Assembly (NCBI GenBank): GCA_027365215.1
Contig: DAHXNT010000004.1
Location: 1 to 23,248 of the forward strand
Reading direction: 5' to 3'
From: Microcaldota archaeon
GTDB lineage: Archaea > Micrarchaeota > Micrarchaeia > Micrarchaeales > Micrarchaeaceae
Length of the DNA: 23,248 nt
Both the position numbers and the translations under genes were made by a program. Of this stretch, positions 22,157 through 23,248 are shown piece after piece; position 1 is the first letter of the stretch, and each line of letters begins with the position of its first letter. The notes beneath the pieces were generated by a model. That model did no database searches, was not told the origin of the DNA, and saw nothing but the letters and a program-made list of their open reading frames with translations.

Positions 22157-22639
22157 ATGCAGGAATTTAGTAGTATGGCTTTAACTCTAAAGCAGATATA
22201 CAAGCCAAAATACATAATTTTAAGCCTGTTCCTTCTGGCAGCTTATTATGCAATATTCCTTTATCTTGCCTACATACAGGGCGGAAACGCAATAATGGTC
22301 GTTGCACCGTGGTATGTGATATTCGGGCTCATTTTTTCGTCTTCAATATTGATGACTATTGCGATATATTCTGTAAGAAACACAAGGCAGAATAATGCAA
22401 AGGCGTCTGGAACTGCCACGAGCGCGGGTAGCGTCATACTGGGCAGTGGTCTTTGCGGGTGCACTACAACTCTCTTGCCTTCAGTCGCGCTTTTTCTTGG
22501 CGCGAGCACAACCACAGCTTATGCGATAAGCGGTTTCGTGAGGAATTACAGCGTCTATATCTTCACTGTAAGCATAATCGTGAATCTTATTGTGATCGGC
22601 TACTACCTAAATGAATTTTCTGGATCCAAATGCAATTAA
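22157..22639 (+). CDS. Four-helix membrane protein with CGC motif (cassette gene 3)
   Basis: This 160-residue protein has four helices at about 18-40, 50-72, 91-114 and 131-152 and a Cys near the C-terminus (SGSKCN). The third helix carries Cys100 and Cys102 in GSGLCGCTTTLLPSVALFLG. Paired Cys followed by Pro and Gly inside a helix resembles the metal-passing helix of MerT-like small transporters (CC..P), but this likeness is short and unproven. The ATG adjoins the stop of gene 2; ATG 22175, preceded by AGGAAT, is an alternative start. Order, spacing and shared cysteine chemistry suggest that the three proteins work together at the membrane, for example in metal or thiol handling. That is inference. 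Confidence 0.75.
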   Translation: MQEFSSMALTLKQIYKPKYIILSLFLLAAYYAIFLYLAYIQGGNAIMVVAPWYVIFGLIFSSSILMTIAIYSVRNTRQNNAKASGTATSAGSVILGSGLCGCTTTLLPSVALFLGASTTTAYAISGFVRNYSVYIFTVSIIVNLIVIGYYLNEFSGSKCN

Positions 22640-22643
22640 ATTA

Positions 22644-22663
22644 CCCACACCTAAAGGTGTGGG
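22644..22663. repeat. Right-end hairpin of the IS200-type element
   Basis: CCCACACC and GGTGTGGG are perfect inverted repeats around TAAA. This stem with a short loop just beyond the tnpA stop is the usual subterminal palindrome recognised by IS200/IS605 transposases. Confidence 0.75.
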
Positions 22664-22669
22664 ATTTTC

Positions 22670-22686
22670 CGGCGGCTTAACCGCCG
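22670..22686. repeat. Second 6-bp hairpin at the tnpA 3' end
   Basis: CGGCGG (22670-22675) pairs with CCGCCG (22681-22686) around CTTAA. It spans the tnpA stop codon and lies seven bases from the right-end hairpin. It may be part of the end structure or a terminator. Confidence 0.45.
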
Positions 22687-23048
22687 AATAATCTTCTTTG
22701 CCGCTGCGTATTGTCTTCGCGCACGTATCTTCTGACGATGTCCTCAGTGATGTTGCTGACAGACCGGTAGAAGTAGCCCCTTCCCCAGAAGTGTCCATTC
22801 CAATATCGCTTTCTGAAATTCGGATGTTTCCTAAACATTTCGAATGAACTGCATCCTTTCAGGAGTCCGATTGCGGTTGAAACACTCATTTCTGGCGGCA
22901 GAATTACAACAACATGAACATGATCCGGCATTACGCCGAGTTCTTGGATCACTATCCCATGTCTTTCTGCAGCTCCGCGAATCGCATTTTCGCAGTCAAG
23001 GAAATGCGATTCTTTTCCCAATGTTTGGAATCTGTACCATATATGCAA
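22677..23048 (-). CDS. tnpA: IS200-type Y1 transposase TnpA, N-terminally truncated
   Basis: TnpA is a single-strand DNA transposase with one catalytic tyrosine. The HUH motif is MPDHVHVVV (His43, His45), followed by the LLKGCSSFEMF helix, GHFWGRGYFYRSV and the tyrosine helix ITEDIVRRYV with Tyr108. Typical members have 130-155 residues. Here only 123 remain, starting from a TTG, with an in-frame stop just upstream; the family's first 10-20 residues (start of strand 1) are absent. Catalytic residues survive, but loss of strand 1 probably disables it. Base composition lies nearer the accessory region than the backbone. Confidence 0.85.
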   Translation of the reverse strand: MHIWYRFQTLGKESHFLDCENAIRGAAERHGIVIQELGVMPDHVHVVVILPPEMSVSTAIGLLKGCSSFEMFRKHPNFRKRYWNGHFWGRGYFYRSVSNITEDIVRRYVREDNTQRQRRLFGG

Positions 23049-23053
23049 AGGTT

Positions 23054-23248
23054 ATGACACTCAATGAGATCAAGGAAAGCTGGCTCACAATAAAGGACGT
23101 TGGCCTCAGAAAATTAGAAGGAGGTCATATAATTTCTGTCCCGGCTCCAAAGGTTCCCAGAATAATAGGGAAAGGGGGTTCAATGGTAAACCTCATAAAG
23201 GAGTATACCGACACAAGAATTGTTATTGGACAGAATGGGCTTATTTGG
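23054..23248 (+). CDS. rrp4: Exosome RNA-binding protein Rrp4, 3' part (5' part missing; runs off the window)
   Basis: Rrp4 forms the RNA-binding cap of the archaeal exosome. The visible part has the end of the S1 domain (ESWLTIKDVGLRKLEGG) and the start of the KH domain (PKVPRIIGKGGSMVNLIKEY, then VIGQNGLIW), all closely Rrp4-like. Likeness starts a little earlier, at IYAKV (from 23039), corresponding to the GDxIYAKV strand of S1. The N-terminal domain and most of S1 (about 110-130 codons) are missing, replaced by the transposon remnant. ATG 23054 is the first start in frame after the junction, but a protein starting there would lack S1. Either the gene is broken, a second copy exists, or the assembly joins two sites. 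Confidence 0.75.
   Translation, partial: MTLNEIKESWLTIKDVGLRKLEGGHIISVPAPKVPRIIGKGGSMVNLIKEYTDTRIVIGQNGLIW

Larger units (their letters stand above)
22644..23048 (-). mobile_element. IS200/IS605-family element, left end missing
   Basis: The element consists of the right-end hairpin and a tnpA gene; there is no tnpB. Read on the minus strand it should begin with a left-end hairpin and untranslated DNA before tnpA. Instead, rrp4 coding sequence runs up to the first tnpA codons at about 23039-23052. The left end and the first tnpA codons are therefore gone, and the element is unlikely to move by itself. It borders the A+T-rich accessory stretch. Confidence 0.7.

Overview
The window is archaeal chromosomal DNA. 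It carries archaeal-type SecE, SecF and SecD, a RIO1 kinase, archaeal Nmd3, a Dim2-like KH protein, topoisomerase VI subunit B, archease, an archaeosortase-like protein, a two-subunit 2-oxoacid:ferredoxin oxidoreductase, a class III (pilin-type) signal peptide and an exosome Rrp4 fragment. AT-rich TATA-like boxes sit about 25 to 60 bases before many starts, and several genes look leaderless. The genome is compact, with 1-bp gaps and ATGA or TAATG overlaps, and uses much AGG (Arg) and ATA (Ile). A small-genome lineage such as a DPANN/Micrarchaeota-type archaeon would fit, but that placement is a guess; only 'archaeon' is secure.

Layout. 1-2190: secE (minus, leading into a probable spt5/nusG), divergent thiI, then convergent rio1. 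2323-6277: a small two-helix membrane protein, then secF-secD-nmd3. 6307-7964 (minus): a protein with four CBS domains and a C-terminal HPF/RaiA-like domain, overlapping a pilin-like gene. 8121-8191: tRNA-Cys. 8222-10952 (minus): both subunits of a 2-oxoacid:ferredoxin oxidoreductase. 11268-12980: a B12-type radical SAM protein of unknown role. 12998-16144: archease, then divergently a probable box C/D guide RNA, an archaeosortase-like protein and a NUDIX-uracil-DNA-glycosylase fusion. 16197-19243: a winged-helix regulator (minus) with a palindromic operator, then the Dim2-like KH gene and top6B.

From about 19244 to 23040 the DNA is visibly more A+T-rich and looks accessory. It holds a CYTH protein, a degenerate GNAT protein, a three-gene cassette of two secreted cysteine-rich proteins plus a small membrane protein with a CGC motif, and an IS200-type element remnant. 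The remnant abuts an rrp4 gene that lacks its 5' part. No top6A follows top6B.

Themes. The backbone is rich in protein export (SecE/F/D) and ribosome/RNA biology (RIO1, Nmd3, Dim2-like KH, CBS-HPF, ThiI, archease, Rrp4, tRNA-Cys, a C/D guide RNA). The most novel items are the cysteine-rich secreted/membrane triad, the unannotated C/D box sRNA at 13562-13621, the CBS-HPF fusion, and the NUDIX-UDG fusion that has lost most of the expected Fe-S ligands. All functional statements come from reading motifs; no database search was run.
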